A stretch of 64,000 nt of DNA from Morella rubra (GCA_003952965.2 CM025851.1:11717161-11781160), one strand, 5' to 3'; numbered from the stretch's first letter, positions 48,111-60,797 are shown. The notes: generated from the letters alone by a model not told the origin. Numbers and translations: made by a program.

Positions 48111-49376
48111 AAGACATGAAATGTTGTTCTGTGTTTTGGCATGATCTCGGCGGGCTTATTCATAAAGTTGTACGTGAGATGGTGTAATTTTGTCTTTCCA
48201 ATCCACCCCATTGTGTAAATTGTTTAGCTTCCTTACCTTAGTACGTGGAATACAACCTATTTCAAGGCAGAAAATCAATAGGTTTAAGCTTTTGTGGAGT
48301 TCAATTACCATACATATAGAGGCGCAGGTTATGTTCTTGACCATGAGTGGAAGTGAGGAACGCTTCAATCATTTAGTGCAAATTTCTAATATCAATACAT
48401 TGAAACCGTTCTTAAAGAGAACAGGGAAAAAGGAACAACATGGTAATCTGTTGCTTTTCCAACTCAACTTCAAACGCAAGCGGAGCTATAGTCCAGTTGA
48501 TACTATTTATTAATTCATTTATTTCAAAATTAGAATGTAAGTTAAAATTGCCTGCGAAAGTATAGTCTCACTTCAGGCATAATGAATGGATTAAGACTGG
48601 TTGATAGTCTTACTTATGCTAGTAAGCTAATTATGATTCAAACTAGGTATTCGGTAATAGGAGTGCTTTTATGATCACCCTGTGCTGGTTATCCTCTCCT
48701 TTTTTACTAAAAAACAAAATTAAACTAAACATGCCTTTTTAAGGACTTAAAAAATGAGGTTAGAAAGAGAATTGTCCGGTGATAATAGTTTAATTCTTTT
48801 TTATTTTCTATTTTTGAGCGTGATAATTATTCCTTTCTTTCCATAGTCTTCTTAAAAGTTATGAATTCCCAAGTGTCTTCTCCTATAGCCCTGCGCTTGA
48901 ACTCTAAGCACGTTTGGTTTCACAATTTTATCAAAAATTTGTTAAAATTTTATGTTGGTATTAAAAACGAAGTGTATTGAGATTGGTATAGAATGATGAA
49001 AGTAAAAATAAAATTTTAAAATTATTTAATAAAAATAAAATTTTATTAAAATTTTAACAGGCCAAACGCCATGTAGACCATAAGAAGCCCAAAAGGAAAA
49101 GAAAAAAGAAACAGAATATTACTTTTTATTGAAGAAACGAATAATACGTCCTTTACCATTAAGCCCGCAGGAAAGAAAACCGACGCTACACATTAACCGG
49201 TTCGTTCAGCTACGGCAACCGTACTCTCCGGTAATCTTTAAAAACCCAGTTCAAAGACCGACGAGAATTCATCAATCTGGGACGCGGACAACGCTGTTGT
49301 TCTCCTAGTGAGCTCACAGTTAGGGTTTTCCTTTTTTCTTTTAATCTCCGAGTGTAGAGTTCGAAATCGAAGAGCC
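48111..49376. other. Intergenic DNA between the CASP-like gene and DCP2, with a short MITE
   Basis: The first ~150 bases are probably 3' UTR. A 160-bp AT-rich block at about 48908-49067, beginning CACGTTTGGTTTCAC and ending GGCCAAACGCC, has GTTTGG/CCAAAC inverted ends like small hAT-type MITEs. The DCP2 leader and promoter occupy roughly the last 200 bases. Confidence 0.5.
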
Positions 49377-52300
49377 ATGTCCGGCCTCCACCGGACCTCT
49401 AGTGCTCTCCCGAAGAACGGCCTTCCTCCCCAAGAACTTCTCGACGATCTCTGCAGGTCGGTATCGCTTTTTCTCTCTTTATTTCTGATTCTCATTAGGT
49501 GCTATTTGGCTCCCGGGAGAATGTTAGAAAACAGTGAAAATTTAGTGTTCCAGAAGATTCAACCGAATTTCTTTCAGAGAGGAGGCCGAGTGGTTGATAG
49601 CTCCGGTCTTATCTGTTATTTCTTTATCCGTTCTTTGATTTCTCCACTGAATGGAGCGTTATTTTTCTTCTTCAACCAAAGAATGGTTGTTCGATGCATG
49701 TTGTTTTGTTGTGATTTATGTTCTAGGTTTTATTTCACTATGGAAGTATAGTATAGGTGATTCTTGTATCTTGATTCTGCCAAGATAAGCAAATAGTTCT
49801 TAAAATTTGTGCTCAAGTTGAATGTGGTCATAGGACACACGTTTAATGCGAAATCGTGTCAGCATGCGAACACATTTATGAATTTAGAAATTTCAAGCTA
49901 CAGTAATTCTGCAGAAATCCTTAGTGAGCTATCCATTCTCTCTTTTTATCGAGTGTTAGCATAATTTGCTGTTGATAGGTTCGAATCCTGCCACCTTTCT
50001 TGTGGATCATACTGTGATTACCGGATGATGGTTATAGTTGTCGTGATACTCGAAAACTTCTATTCTTATTGCATGAAAACCAGTGTGTGCTACAGAATAA
50101 ATAGATCTTTCACATTCATGTACTTCTTTACTGTACGTTGAAATCCACAGGTTTTGGAGCCATTCCCCTCCCTTCTTTGTGTTTTATCATGAAATGCTTT
50201 AACTCTGCTGCCTTCTAGTTCTGAAGTCTCTCTCTACTAATTTCTGCAGTCGTTTTGTACTAAATGTGCCAAAAGAAGACCTCCAGTCATTCGAAAGGAT
50301 CTTATTTCTCGTAGAGTATGCACATTGGTTCTATGAAGACAATTCAGTGGAAAAAAATCCATCACTGAAGTCATTCAATCTGAAGGAGTTTACGTCTTTA
50401 TGTATCCTTGCATTTTCTCCCCTCCCTGCGCTCCCTCTAATTGCTGTCCATTGTATATCTCTATCTGCTACCCTGCTGTTTTCTTGAGAACTTAGTGTGA
50501 CTGTATTTACTTTCTGTCTTACATCTCTGTTGGAATGAGCTATCGACTAATCTCTTGTCTATGCTGTCTTAGAAGTGAGCAATATAAAGCAAAAATCTAG
50601 TGCAACGTGTTTAAGCATCTAAGTTTTTCCTGAACTGTGTTTCAGCCATAAAGGACAGGGCTGCCCCTCTGTCTTTCACTGGATATATTTTACTGGTGTT
50701 TCTGTAATTTCTTTTATCTGGGATGCTTTTCTTGGGCCAGCTTATTTGGTGTGGACCTGCAATTCACCTTCAGGGCATGAATAGGCAGAAGCAGACATGC
50801 ATTCTGGCACCTGCATGCATGCATACATGCATAGGCATATAAGCACACATTCCTTCACCCATGCCTTCTGTCTACTTTGTAAGTATGATGATGCATTTGA
50901 ATGTGGTAGCCGCACTGAAGGAAGCAGTCATAGTTGCCTATATCTTAAGCCAAGTATCACATTTCTTCCATAAGACCATAAAATTGCAGTGTTGTTTTGT
51001 CTGTGAAGTAAAATAATCAGGAAAGCTTGATGGTTGTCCTTCCACCACCATCATATTCTCCATAGATGATGCAACTGCATGTTGATCTGTGTGGTCTGTG
51101 CTTCTTTGATGACCTTAGCCTAATGAAAAGAAACAGAAGTAGCTAATCCTATGTTTTTTTTTGTTCCTCGTTGTCACCTCTTTTCTGTGTTTGTGTGGAT
51201 TCTTTCTCTTTGGGAATATAGTATTAATTCCTTAATGCATTCAGTATTTAACAGCTGCGATGTTTTAAAACCATATGTTGCCCACATAGATGATATATTC
51301 AAAGACTTCACTTCCTACAAGGTCCGAGTCCCAGTAACTGGGGCAATCATTTTGGATGAGACCTATGAACGGGTAAGTCTCTTAGGGATTTTTATTGGAA
51401 AGGTTCCTATATATCCTTTATACATATGAAGTTACTTCTTTTCTGTTTTTATATTTATTTTATTTTATTAAGTTAGAGTTGGTGTTGATGTAATGTCCTA
51501 CAGTGCAATAATGCATGATCATTTATTGAATCATCATTCAACTCTGTTGGTCAACGATTGTAATTTCCTTGAAGCAACATCAATTTATGGTTTCACCTGT
51601 GCATTCATCATCAGGAGTGATCAAGTCTTCCTAGTACCCAAGTCAAGAAGAAAAGGAGGAAAGAAGAAATGTAATTTATTTAATTGGAAGGATTAAGTTG
51701 TTTGAAATGTAAGAAAAAGAAATGTAATTTAGTTAATTGGAAGCATTAAAGCTCTTTGAAATGCAGAATATTTGTTTATTATCTATGGAGGCAACAAATT
51801 AAATAAATATTTAGATCCCAAAGAACTCTTTGGAAGGAACTTGAAAGGTTAGGCGTTTATGCATACAAAAATGCACATGTGAAAGATCCATTCACCGAGT
51901 CTATAAGTCAAAACATAAGAAGTTATTGTGGAGACCATTATCTTGAAGTTATGTCTGCCTTTCTCTCTTTGGAAGGAACTTGAAAGGTTAGGCGTTTATG
52001 CATACAAAAATGCACATGTGAAAGATCCATTCACCCAGTCTATAAGTCAAAGCATAAGAAGTTATTGTGGCGACCATTATCTTGAAGTTATGTCTGCCTT
52101 TCTTTCTTTTACTGGTTCCAATACCCTTATAGTTCCAATCTGTAGGCATTGTTTTGACCGAAATGTTGTATCATTACCTCATGGAATTCTAAGCAGAACC
52201 CCCCCCCCCCCCCCCCCTCTCACCCTGGCGAAATAAAATTGATAATACATTCAAGGATTTTGTGTAATTCAGGGTTTTCTATTTGAATTGTTTAGCACCT

Positions 52301-55242
52301 TACCTTATCTGTTTATGGCTGAGTTAGATCTACTTATCATATTTTGTTGGCAGTGTCTACTAGTGAAAGGGTGGAAAGGGTCAAGCTGGAGTTTTCCACG
52401 TGGGAAAAAGAGCAAAGACGAGGAAGACGATGCATGTGCCATCAGAGAAGTAAGCTTCTGCCTTGAGGAGTTTCCTCACTGTTCTCAGTGTCTGATTCTT
52501 TTTATCCTGGTGTTCAAGTCAATCAGACACTGGTTTCTATTTGGACGTGTGACTTTAAAAACAAAATCCTGAAATTCCCTCCAGTTCTGATAGATTTTCT
52601 CATAGGATGGCAATGAATCTGAAGAGCTCCCTCCTCTTCCTTCATTCATTGGACGTGTGACTCTAAAAAACTTGTATGATGGTAGTCAATAACTCATTGA
52701 ATTGCCTCAGTTCCTGATAGATTTTCTCATAGGATGCCAATGAATCTGAACAGCTCCTTCCTCTTCCTTCTCCCTATGCTCCCCCCTCCCACTTGCCCTT
52801 GCATCGGGGCAGGTGGGCTCAGATATGGATGTTGAAGCATTTATACTCTGTGGTAAATGCAGGTCCTGGAGGAAACAGGTTTCGATATCTCTAAGCTTCT
52901 AAACAAAGATGAATACATTGAAGTGATATTTGGACAACAAAGGGTGCGACTCTACATAATTGCTGGTGTCAAGGATGATACTGCCTTTGCTCCACTTACC
53001 AAAAAGGAGATCAGCGTATGTGTTCAATTCTGCAGCTGTGGTTATTCTCTATTTTCTAAATATTCTCATTCATTGTACTTTATATCTTAAAAAAAAAATT
53101 GTACTTTATATCTTCTTTCTCAATTACCACGCACATCAATTTTTATGGTCATATCGTGATATTGATTAAGCAAATAGTTTTCAATCCAAAAGTCTTACTT
53201 TTGGTTTGTGCAACAACCCCAAGCACTTGAAAACATTTACTATACTGCCTCCTCGCTGGGAGGTACTGGTTCCCAATTCAAACCAAAGGCAAAGGTTAAA
53301 CCAATGTGAAGAAAGTTTTGGTGGCTTGGTGCTTCCCATCATCTCCGGCACCTAGAATGGAAAGAAATGAGCAAAAGAAAAAGGGCATGAGAAACCTTTT
53401 ACAGATGAAGTCAGAATGCTGTCAATGACAGTAAACACTGAGTTTACATTTAGCTTAGGAAGGTTCATTAGGCAATGCTTCGTTCTTTCTCTAGCATCTA
53501 ACTTGTTTCTTGGCTCCATTGACTTTTCAAAATGTTCATGAGTCCTTCAATTATATTTAGACAGAATGTTATATGTAGGAACATGTGGAAAATTGCAAAA
53601 AGGAACTGCATTTTTTCATTGGCATCTGCTTGCAGGAAATTGCATGGCACCGGCTTGATGAAGTCCAGCCAGCAAGTGATGATGTGATATCTCGTGGGAT
53701 CAGTGGGCTCAAGCTTTACATGGTTGCTCCTTTCTTGGCGTGAGTGCTGTTGGTCTATTTTGTCATACTTTCCATGGGTGTTTAACATCATCCCCAGCGT
53801 TTTGATAGATTCCATGCCTTTATGCAGATCTTTGAAATCATGGATTTCAGCACGTCAACCCCCCTTGGCTCCAAAACCTGATATGCCTCTCAAAGGTTTT
53901 TGCTCCTATTTTTCTTAGAAAATCAGGTTGCCTAAAAAAATTAGGTTAATATGAATATTATAAAGGGGTACAAGAGAAGGGAAAGAAAAAGCAAAAAGAT
54001 GAAGAAGCCTCAGATGGTGATAAGATCAATAGAAGAAAAAAGACAAAAAGATGAAAGTCAGATGGGGATAATATCAATGAAAGAACAAAAATGAAGAAAC
54101 TCAGATGTTGATAAGACTTATTGATAACTATATTTCCTTACCCATCAGAAGATTTCATTATCTAGTGGAACCAAAGCCAAATTCTCCAATATTCCAGTCT
54201 TTAGTCTAGGCCTTAACTCCACTTCAACTGGAATTGACTGGGTACTCTTTGTTGCCTACTTAAATACCATATTCGTTACAATTATTTGTACCCAAGTTAT
54301 TTCAGACCATCCTTCGCCACATTTTACTTTGTTATCTTAAATTAAATCAAGCTTTCTTACCAACCGATTATTTCTTCTTCAGAGCGTGTGTATAAGACCA
54401 TGTTATACAACTCTACCTCCTCTTTTCATTAATGGCAGTCACCCATACCTTTGAATGGAGAAGTTCATCATTATTTTACTTCCCTAATTTTCCCACTTAT
54501 CCCTACTAACATTCTCATTGTCTTACCCCTATTTCCATGGTAGGTTGTTCTTGGTAGTCCAACTATCCGTGCCATAGGTCATAGCTGTTGGTAGCAGGTC
54601 TTATAACAGTCTTGGTTCTCTGCAACACAGTCACATTATATGAGCCTCCTCATTCTCACCATTTCGTCATTATAAATTACAATCCGTTGTATTGAAAGTA
54701 GTTTCTCCTATGGTATCTTTTGACCACCGAGTCTTATTATCTCGCATCATTAGTTCTGATATACTCAATTGAAAAATTCAAGGATCATGTCATTCATTTA
54801 ATGCACCTAGGTTTTATGCTGGTTGTCTGCCTACTGCAGTTCATCTCCTTCTCTAGGCTTGGACCCGGTTTTGTACAAAATCAAAGACCAAGTGCTGAAT
54901 AAGTTGGAGTTCTCTTAAGGGAATTCTTTTCTCCTGTATGCAGTTCTGCATTCTCGAAATGATGAAGTTTATTCATCTTTTGTGGAAACCTATAGGTGGG
55001 CTGCAAGTTTTCATATGTGGGTTCGCTGATGAGCATGTTGTGTTTTTTGTTTAGGAATTTGCGTCTGGAAAGCGAAGACTAATTCCGTAGGGAATAGCAG
55101 CACAATGATAGTGGAGAGCCAGACTACTAAACCGGAGCCTGTTGTTTACCCTCCTGACACAGGACCTGGCAGGAGCTTCAGAAACTTCAGATTTGATGTT
55201 AGACCAATCTTGCAAGCATTGGAAGCTGTTTTTTCTTCTTGA
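49377..55242 (+). CDS. DCP2: mRNA-decapping enzyme subunit 2 (DCP2), Nudix hydrolase
   Basis: Eight exons join in frame: 49377-49456, 50250-50401, 51245-51372, 52354-52449, 52863-53015, 53636-53739, 53828-53895 and 55055-55242, giving 322 aa. The DCP2 N-terminal domain (Box A) spans about 20-105, with [29 protein letters not shown]. The Nudix box is exact: G137-x5-E143-x7-R151-E152-V-L-E155-E156-T-G158-F, within [22 protein letters not shown]. Box B follows ([23 protein letters not shown]). The short C-terminus ends in [21 protein letters not shown], the conserved plant tail. DCP2 removes the m7G cap from mRNA in cytoplasmic P-bodies with DCP1 and VARICOSE, feeding XRN4 decay. The spacer before the tail is short, so the protein is somewhat smaller than its relatives. 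Confidence 0.95.
51828..52105 (+). repeat. 139-bp tandem duplication in DCP2 intron 3
   Basis: The unit starting TCTTTGGAAGGAACTTGAAAGG at 51828 recurs at 51967, differing at only a few bases. Both copies have an open frame ([20 protein letters not shown], then [16 protein letters not shown]), which looks like a captured coding fragment, but I do not recognise the source gene. It lies between exons 3 and 4 and does not affect the DCP2 frame. Confidence 0.8.
52199..52217 (+). repeat. Poly(C) tract of 19 bases in DCP2 intron 3
   Basis: An uninterrupted run of 19 C about 140 bases before exon 4. Its length is probably imprecise. Confidence 0.85.
53072..53114. repeat. Pure poly(A) insertion with a 17-bp target duplication (DCP2 intron 5)
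   Basis: ATTGTACTTTATATCTT at 53072-53088 is repeated exactly at 53098-53114, with nine As between. The arrangement is that of a retroposition event in which only the poly(A) tail was copied. Confidence 0.7.
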
Positions 55243-56116
55243 AGGCCAAAGTTTTTTTTGTAAAGTTGTTCAGGTTCAGGTAGCTGGGTTAGTCTCCACC
55301 ATTTCACCTGTATCATTAAACACATTGACCACCCTTCACCCGCCCTTGGTAGCTAAAACGGGTGTATATGTTTGTGACAGATTTCAGGCTTCGCTTGTAT
55401 GTATATTGTGTACAGCAGTCCTTTTCTGGCAAAGATGTGCACTTCACTTTAACCGTCTTTGATATCTATAGAATCCAAACAACTTGGGGTCCATACCTCT
55501 TCTGGCCTTTTTGTTTTGGATTTGTTCAATTTGTAAATTTTCCAAAAGAACCAGGACTATTGTGTGGTGACTGAAGTCACTGTAGGGCTCATCACTAGAC
55601 AAGGCCAATACAAGAATGTACTAGATGGTGCTCCTCGGAATTATTTACCGAGTATGTAGTCGTTGCGAGTTCACATTTCTGAGAAAAATATTTGCACAAT
55701 GCTTCAGCAAACATGATGAGAAAAACCCGTCTTTTCAATGACTCATTCTTCAAAAGAGACCTAAGTTTCCGGAAGATTTATTTGTTTTCCATGCAGCATT
55801 ACCACTCCTATATAATCGTAGTTCAAAAATTATATCCAGAACCAAACAGATGCCTAGGAAAATTTAAGGCTACTTGGTGAAAAAGTGATCGTTTATGAGA
55901 AAATATAAGAGTGTGAGAATTGATGAAAAAATATAGATAGTTCAGGAAGAGTTAATGAAAAATTGAAGAATATTATAATGAAATTAAAATTAATAAAAAC
56001 TAATAATTTTATTTTGACACTAGGACACACATGCAATAAAAATCTTGATATTAAGCGAAACACACCACCAACACCAACACATGTAATTATTAAAAAAAAA
56101 AATTGAAAACCCCCCA
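55243..56116. other. DCP2 3' flank and RPL12 upstream region
   Basis: No gene seen. The first few hundred bases are likely DCP2 3' UTR; the rest is AT-rich. Confidence 0.5.
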
Positions 56117-56135
56117 AAACCCTAGCTTTATAAAA
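56117..56135 (+). promoter_or_regulatory. Telo-box and TATA box of the RPL12 gene
   Basis: AAACCCTA at 56117-56124 is a telo-box, a motif common in plant ribosomal protein promoters and linked to growth-related expression. It is followed directly by TTTATAAAA at 56127-56135. A pyrimidine-rich start region (ATTTCTCTCTTCC) lies about 25 bases downstream, leaving a leader of about 30 bases before the ATG. Confidence 0.75.
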
Positions 56136-56189
56136 CCTCAGTGACATTCATTATTTCTCTCTTCCTTGATCCAACATCTATCGCCCACC

Positions 56190-56690
56190 ATGCCTCCGAA
56201 ATTTGATCCCTCACAAGTGGTGGACGTGTACGTCCGGGTGACTGGCGGCGAGGTGGGCGCGGCCAGCTCACTGGCCCCGAAGATAGGTCCGCTGGGGCTA
56301 TCTCCCAAAAAGATCGGTGAGGATATCGCCAAGGAAACCGCCAAGGACTGGAAGGGCCTGCGCGTGACCGTGAAGCTCACCGTCCAGAACCGCCAGGCGA
56401 AGGTGACCGTTGTCCCCTCCGCGGCGGCCTTGGTGATCAAGGCCCTCAAGGAACCCGAGCGCGACCGCAAGAAGACCAAGAACATCAAGCATAATGGAAA
56501 CATCTCCCTCGACGACGTCATCGAAATCGCTAAAGTGATGAGCCCTAGATCCATGGCCAAGGACCTCAGCGGCACCGTCAAGGAGATACTCGGCACCTGC
56601 GTCTCCGTCGGGTGCACTGTTGACGGAAAGGACCCCAAGGATTTGCAGCAGGAGATTAGCGACGGTGACGTAGAGATCCCGTTGGACTGA
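56190..56690 (+). CDS. RPL12: 60S ribosomal protein L12 (uL11)
   Basis: A single uninterrupted frame of 166 codons, the full length of the family. Starts [23 protein letters not shown]. The N-terminal domain holds [24 protein letters not shown], and the rRNA-binding C-terminal domain includes [20 protein letters not shown], the segment that grips the GTPase-associated centre of 25S rRNA. Ends [14 protein letters not shown]. uL11 forms the base of the P stalk of the cytosolic large subunit and helps recruit elongation factors. The frame is GC-rich compared with its surroundings, as usual for highly expressed plant ribosomal protein genes. Lack of introns matches other plant L12 genes. Confidence 0.97.
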   Translation: MPPKFDPSQVVDVYVRVTGGEVGAASSLAPKIGPLGLSPKKIGEDIAKETAKDWKGLRVTVKLTVQNRQAKVTVVPSAAALVIKALKEPERDRKKTKNIKHNGNISLDDVIEIAKVMSPRSMAKDLSGTVKEILGTCVSVGCTVDGKDPKDLQQEISDGDVEIPLD

Positions 56691-57250
56691 GCGCCCCCAC
56701 GAGGAGGTTTGCTCGCCACCCTTTTGTTTTGCACTTCGTTTTTTTTCTCATTTTCATTGCAGTGTTAGAGTTTGAGAATGATTCTGATTCTGTCGGCTTT
56801 GTTTATTGGACTGCTGTATTGGAACATCTTTTGTGTCGTTTCAATTTCACAGTTATATTTAATTTCGGATCATGGATTAGTATGAACTCCTCATGCTGAT
56901 TTAGAGAAACGGTTCTTTCGCTTTCTGATCAGTTTAGTATCACTTCTTACTCTGAGATAACGTTTCAAGGTGTGTTTGGTATAGCTGCGCAGTCTATGAG
57001 ATTGATCGTTCCTGACCATTTCTTGCAAATTTTGTGTCTTTCATGCGACCGTGACTGACCCAATAAGATTGTTTACTTCTAAGGAAACAAGCGCGGTCGT
57101 GTAATTGGCAGCTCTTTATTTGAAACGAAAGGGAAAGAAATGTATTTGAGATGATAATGTTGTTGGTTCTCATGTTTAGTGACGGCGAATTAGCAATTGT
57201 GAACCGTGATTCAATGCACCATGCCCTCTATTTGGTTGCGTTGAGTTAGG

Positions 57251-57314
57251 GAAGAGAACCATGATCTTTTTTTTTTTTTTTTTTTTTTTTTTTGCTAAGA
57301 AGAGAACCATGATC
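57251..57314. repeat. Poly(T) insertion with an exact 16-bp target duplication
   Basis: GAAGAGAACCATGATC at 57251-57266 recurs exactly at 57299-57314. Between them are 27 T and GCTAA. On the minus strand this is TTAGC followed by a poly(A) tail: a retroposed end of a few bases. Confidence 0.8.
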
Positions 57315-57719
57315 AATATAACATGGCGTTTGGAAACAAAATTTTGGGTACTAGAGTTGGTGAAAAAAATGAGGAGATAGAAATTTTTGTAACGATGATA
57401 AAATTTTAGAGAGTTAAAATTTTGGTCAGTAAACGACATGCTGTACGGCTTGTAAACATTAGTGGTTATTGTATCTGACCATTGATAGCCAGTAGTTTGG
57501 TGTTCTTGTAGAAAATAGTGAGCCCTTGAAGCACTGTTAATTTGGAATAGATGTCTAACAAAGCTGCCCCAATGTTTCCATAGAAAAACCCCTTTGTGAC
57601 TTCTGTAAGCTACTGTGAAAGTTGCATTTTAAGCTCGGTGAAATATTCTCCTGGACTACATTTTGGCTGCAGTTTGTTTTGTTTTTGTTCAGTTGCTTTT
57701 TCGATGTGGCATACAGGGG

Positions 57720-58434
57720 GGCTCAAATAGGTAGGTAGGTGAGGCAATAGCTAAGGCCCTCTAATTATGAGGACTCTATATTATAGCAAAATTAAAATTA
57801 AGAGAAAAAAAACCTAAAATTTTGGAAATAAAACTTAATAAAGACCTACAAAATAGGAACATTTAAAATTAGTTTATAAAATTGAAATTTGAAATAAAAA
57901 AAATTGGACATCCTAGAAACTAGCACTATCATCTAAGTTTTTAAGTCTCTTTTCAAAATAATAACTCATTTATGTCTAAAATGATGGGATGAAAAAAAAA
58001 AATCAATTTTGAACTTAAGTTTAAAATTGATTATTTTTATTATATGGTAGATCAAGCAATATCTTTAAAAAAAAATGTCTCTAAATTGTACTAGATTGTT
58101 TTCTAAATTGTTTTACTGCATGGAAAATACTATTTAATATATCTGTTTTGCATCTACAGAAATTCAAAATTGATTATTTTTTATTATATGGTAGATCAAG
58201 CAATATCTTTGGAAAAAAATGTCTTTAAATATTTGATTGTTTTTTAAATTATTTGACTGCATATAGAATTACTATAGCTGTTTTGCATTTTCGAAACTAA
58301 AGATTATAAAAAATTATTTACCAACAACTTTGTCGTCTCAGGATAGATTAAATTTATGGTATAATTTTTATTTTATTTTTTAAACTAAAAGACTCAGTTT
58401 TATAACTTGACTAAGGCCTCCAAAAATATTGAGC
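57720..58434. mobile_element. Probable AT-rich DNA element with a 144-bp internal tandem duplication
   Basis: The left end (GGCTCAAATAGG, then TAAGGCCCTC) and the reverse complement of the right end (GGCTCAATATTTTTGGAGGCCTTAG) are similar, suggesting terminal inverted repeats. Inside, the block with TATATGGTAGATCAAGCAATATC at 58041 recurs 144 bases later. No protein is visible. Family unassigned and ends approximate. Confidence 0.45.
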
Positions 58435-58599
58435 CGTCTGTGGTAAATTGAAAGATTTGTGCAGTTGCATATTGCTAACCATAATTTTAGTTCAAAATCA
58501 ACGGCTTGGCGTAAAAGGGTGTTTTTTAAAAATGTATTTTTGGTTTTTTATAAAGTCAAGCCCAACGTGGGTTTTAATGGGCTTCCTCTTAGCAGTTGG

Positions 58600-59258
58600 G
58601 TTCGTGGAGGCGTTGCCAAATCCGGGTCCCCACAGCCTTCCGTATTGATGTTGTCAAGACGCTTGCAGTTGCTGAAATCGCAAGTGGTCCAAAAAATTGA
58701 TGTTTGTGGGGCGAATTATGATGCCATGCTTATATTCTTCCATATGTTGTTTATCCTTCGCCAGCCTTTCAATGTATAGTTCGTGAAGATACAAAATTAT
58801 ACCAAGCTGTAACAGATGACAAACTCGAAATCACGTGTGGGGATGTCAAATCACAGGAGATAATAAATAACGGATTGATGTTGATGAAATATGTGACAAG
58901 AACCAAATCTTTGAAGAAATCCATGTTAATGGTTACGTAGAAATTCTAGAGAATCTAGTCCGACTCCGACAAAAGTGGCATTGCCAACTGAAAACTGAAA
59001 ACTCTCTCTCTGGAGTGGGGAGGATAAGCAGTCACTGTTGTCCACAGGAATACGAATTGTCTTATGGGCTGCCGTGGGCTCCCTTTTGTTCCTTCCGTTT
59101 AATATGCCGCATGACATGAATGTTGACAACTTTGGGACCACGAGCCGGGGCAAGACGGCCTCAAAAGCCATAGCTTCCCGGAGATCGAGTGTGGTCCAAA
59201 AATTGACGTTTGTGGTGCCAATCCGAGTTAGCATTCTGTTTCTTTGGGCCATAACCAT
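58600..59258 (-). pseudogene. Unidentified coding-like remnant, two diverged copies
   Basis: Minus-strand frames at 59258-58926 and around 58780-58600 share a motif: NVNFWTTLDLREAMAFEAVLP in one and TSIFWTTCDFSNC in the other. The first copy stays open for about 110 codons; the second is broken. I do not recognise the family. They look like fragments of a duplicated gene or transposon gene in decay. Confidence 0.3.
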
Positions 59259-59740
59259 CCACTTCCATTATGTGGTCCATTAGGGATTACGAAGCCTCGA
59301 GTTGGAGAAGCATTTTTTCTATCGATTCTCGTGTGCTAAATTTGTGTTCCCAAATCGCCCGCCGAACCCGACAGGGGAAAAAACAGAAATCAGATTCGAG
59401 TTTTCAAAAGAGATTATTGCACCAACCAAATGGAATAAATATAATTTTTCACTCTTCAATTATAAAAGCCAGATACTTTGCATCTTGAATTATCTTTTGA
59501 CCACGTCACACATGCCAATTATTGATTTCAGATACTTTATATACGCCTTAAAATTTTTGCTATTTTATATAGTGATTTTTGGTACATAAAAGTACAGTTT
59601 TGCCCCTACTACTACACATCCTATATTACAATTTAGCTGCTAAGATTATGCACATGTCCATTTTTTGAGAAAATACATTTTTGTGCGCACCACTCAACAA
59701 CCATTAATTTTATAATTTATACTCAAAACTACTACACTTG

Positions 59741-59899
59741 ATACATTGCGCCCAAATTATCAATTACTATATAGTTTGCACAATTTGATCACAAGATTGC
59801 ATCACATTCTTTTTTTAAGATACATTGCGCCCAAATTATCAATTACTATATAGTTTGCACAATTTGATCGTCAAGATTGCATCACATTCTTTTTTTAAG
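59741..59899. repeat. 79-bp tandem duplication
   Basis: The stretch starting ATACATTGCGCCCAAATTATC at 59741 recurs at 59820, almost identical (small change at GATCACAAG/GATCGTCAAG). It is AT-rich and non-coding. Confidence 0.88.
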
Positions 59900-60684
59900 T
59901 GATTTTAACTGCAAGTTCTTCACATGAAATGCAAACGGTAAACATATTAGTAATTTGGAGTGTAATATATCAAACTTGATGGTTTAGATATAAATTGCAA
60001 ACTGAGTAATAGTTAGTGGGTCTAAAGTATAATTTTATCTTCTCTTTTTGTTGTTGATTTTAACAAGTGAGTCATCGTGACATCTTAATTTAAGATACAA
60101 ATTATTGATAGTTTGAACTGCACGCATTTGTCGAATATGATAATTTGGAGTATAATTATAAAATAAGTTATAGTTAGAGAAATATATAAAAAAAATTGGT
60201 AAATGATTTTTTTTCTTCCAACCAGCTATGTGGTTCTGTTTATTTGAGCTCTTTCCAACTTGCATAACTTACTATTCCTCATACCAAATTGGATATTTAT
60301 TATGTCAAATTTATGTATATTAAATAAGTTATCCATGTTTTCGATACGTACTTAATTAAGGTAAAAGTGCATGGCCAAAACTTATACGCACGAGAGATTT
60401 CTGCTCCTCATCAGCAGCGATCACCCGACCGACCAAATACTCAACAGATCAGACTTTAGACAAAACCAATTAGGGGCTGATTCGATACGTACGCCTGGAA
60501 ACGCATTGAGATTTCCTAGCAGTGGCCAGAACTACCGTTGAGTAGGCAGGATTGGCAAATGGTGGGGTAGAGCAACGTGGCGTGCGTACCGCGTACCGCG
60601 TACCCACACTGGCTAGGTGGCTGATTGGTGTGTTGGCGGTGGTCATGGTCGGTTCGTCACTCATGCAAACGTTTTACACTACAC

Positions 60685-60797
60685 GGGAGCTCGCCTAGAC
60701 TTTTTTTTTGGATGATATTCACTGAAAAAAAAAAAATCAAGGGACCCAGCTTGTCTGTGTGGCAGCTTGAGCACCAAGCTGGGAAGCTCGACTAGAC
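60685..60797. repeat. 80-bp insertion with poly(T) border and 16-17-bp imperfect flanking duplication
   Basis: GGGAGCTCGCCTAGAC at 60685-60700 resembles GGGAAGCTCGACTAGAC at 60781-60797. The 80 bases between start with nine Ts, so on the minus strand the insert ends in poly(A). This fits a short retroposed fragment, older than the exact cases in the window. Confidence 0.45.

Noticed and set aside
49990-50010. Possible tRNA because of GGTTCGAATCC
   Set aside because: Only the T-loop-like sequence is present; no acceptor, D or anticodon arm can be built upstream.
56138-56734. 198-codon minus-strand frame opposite RPL12
   Set aside because: It is the shadow of the GC-rich RPL12 coding sequence.
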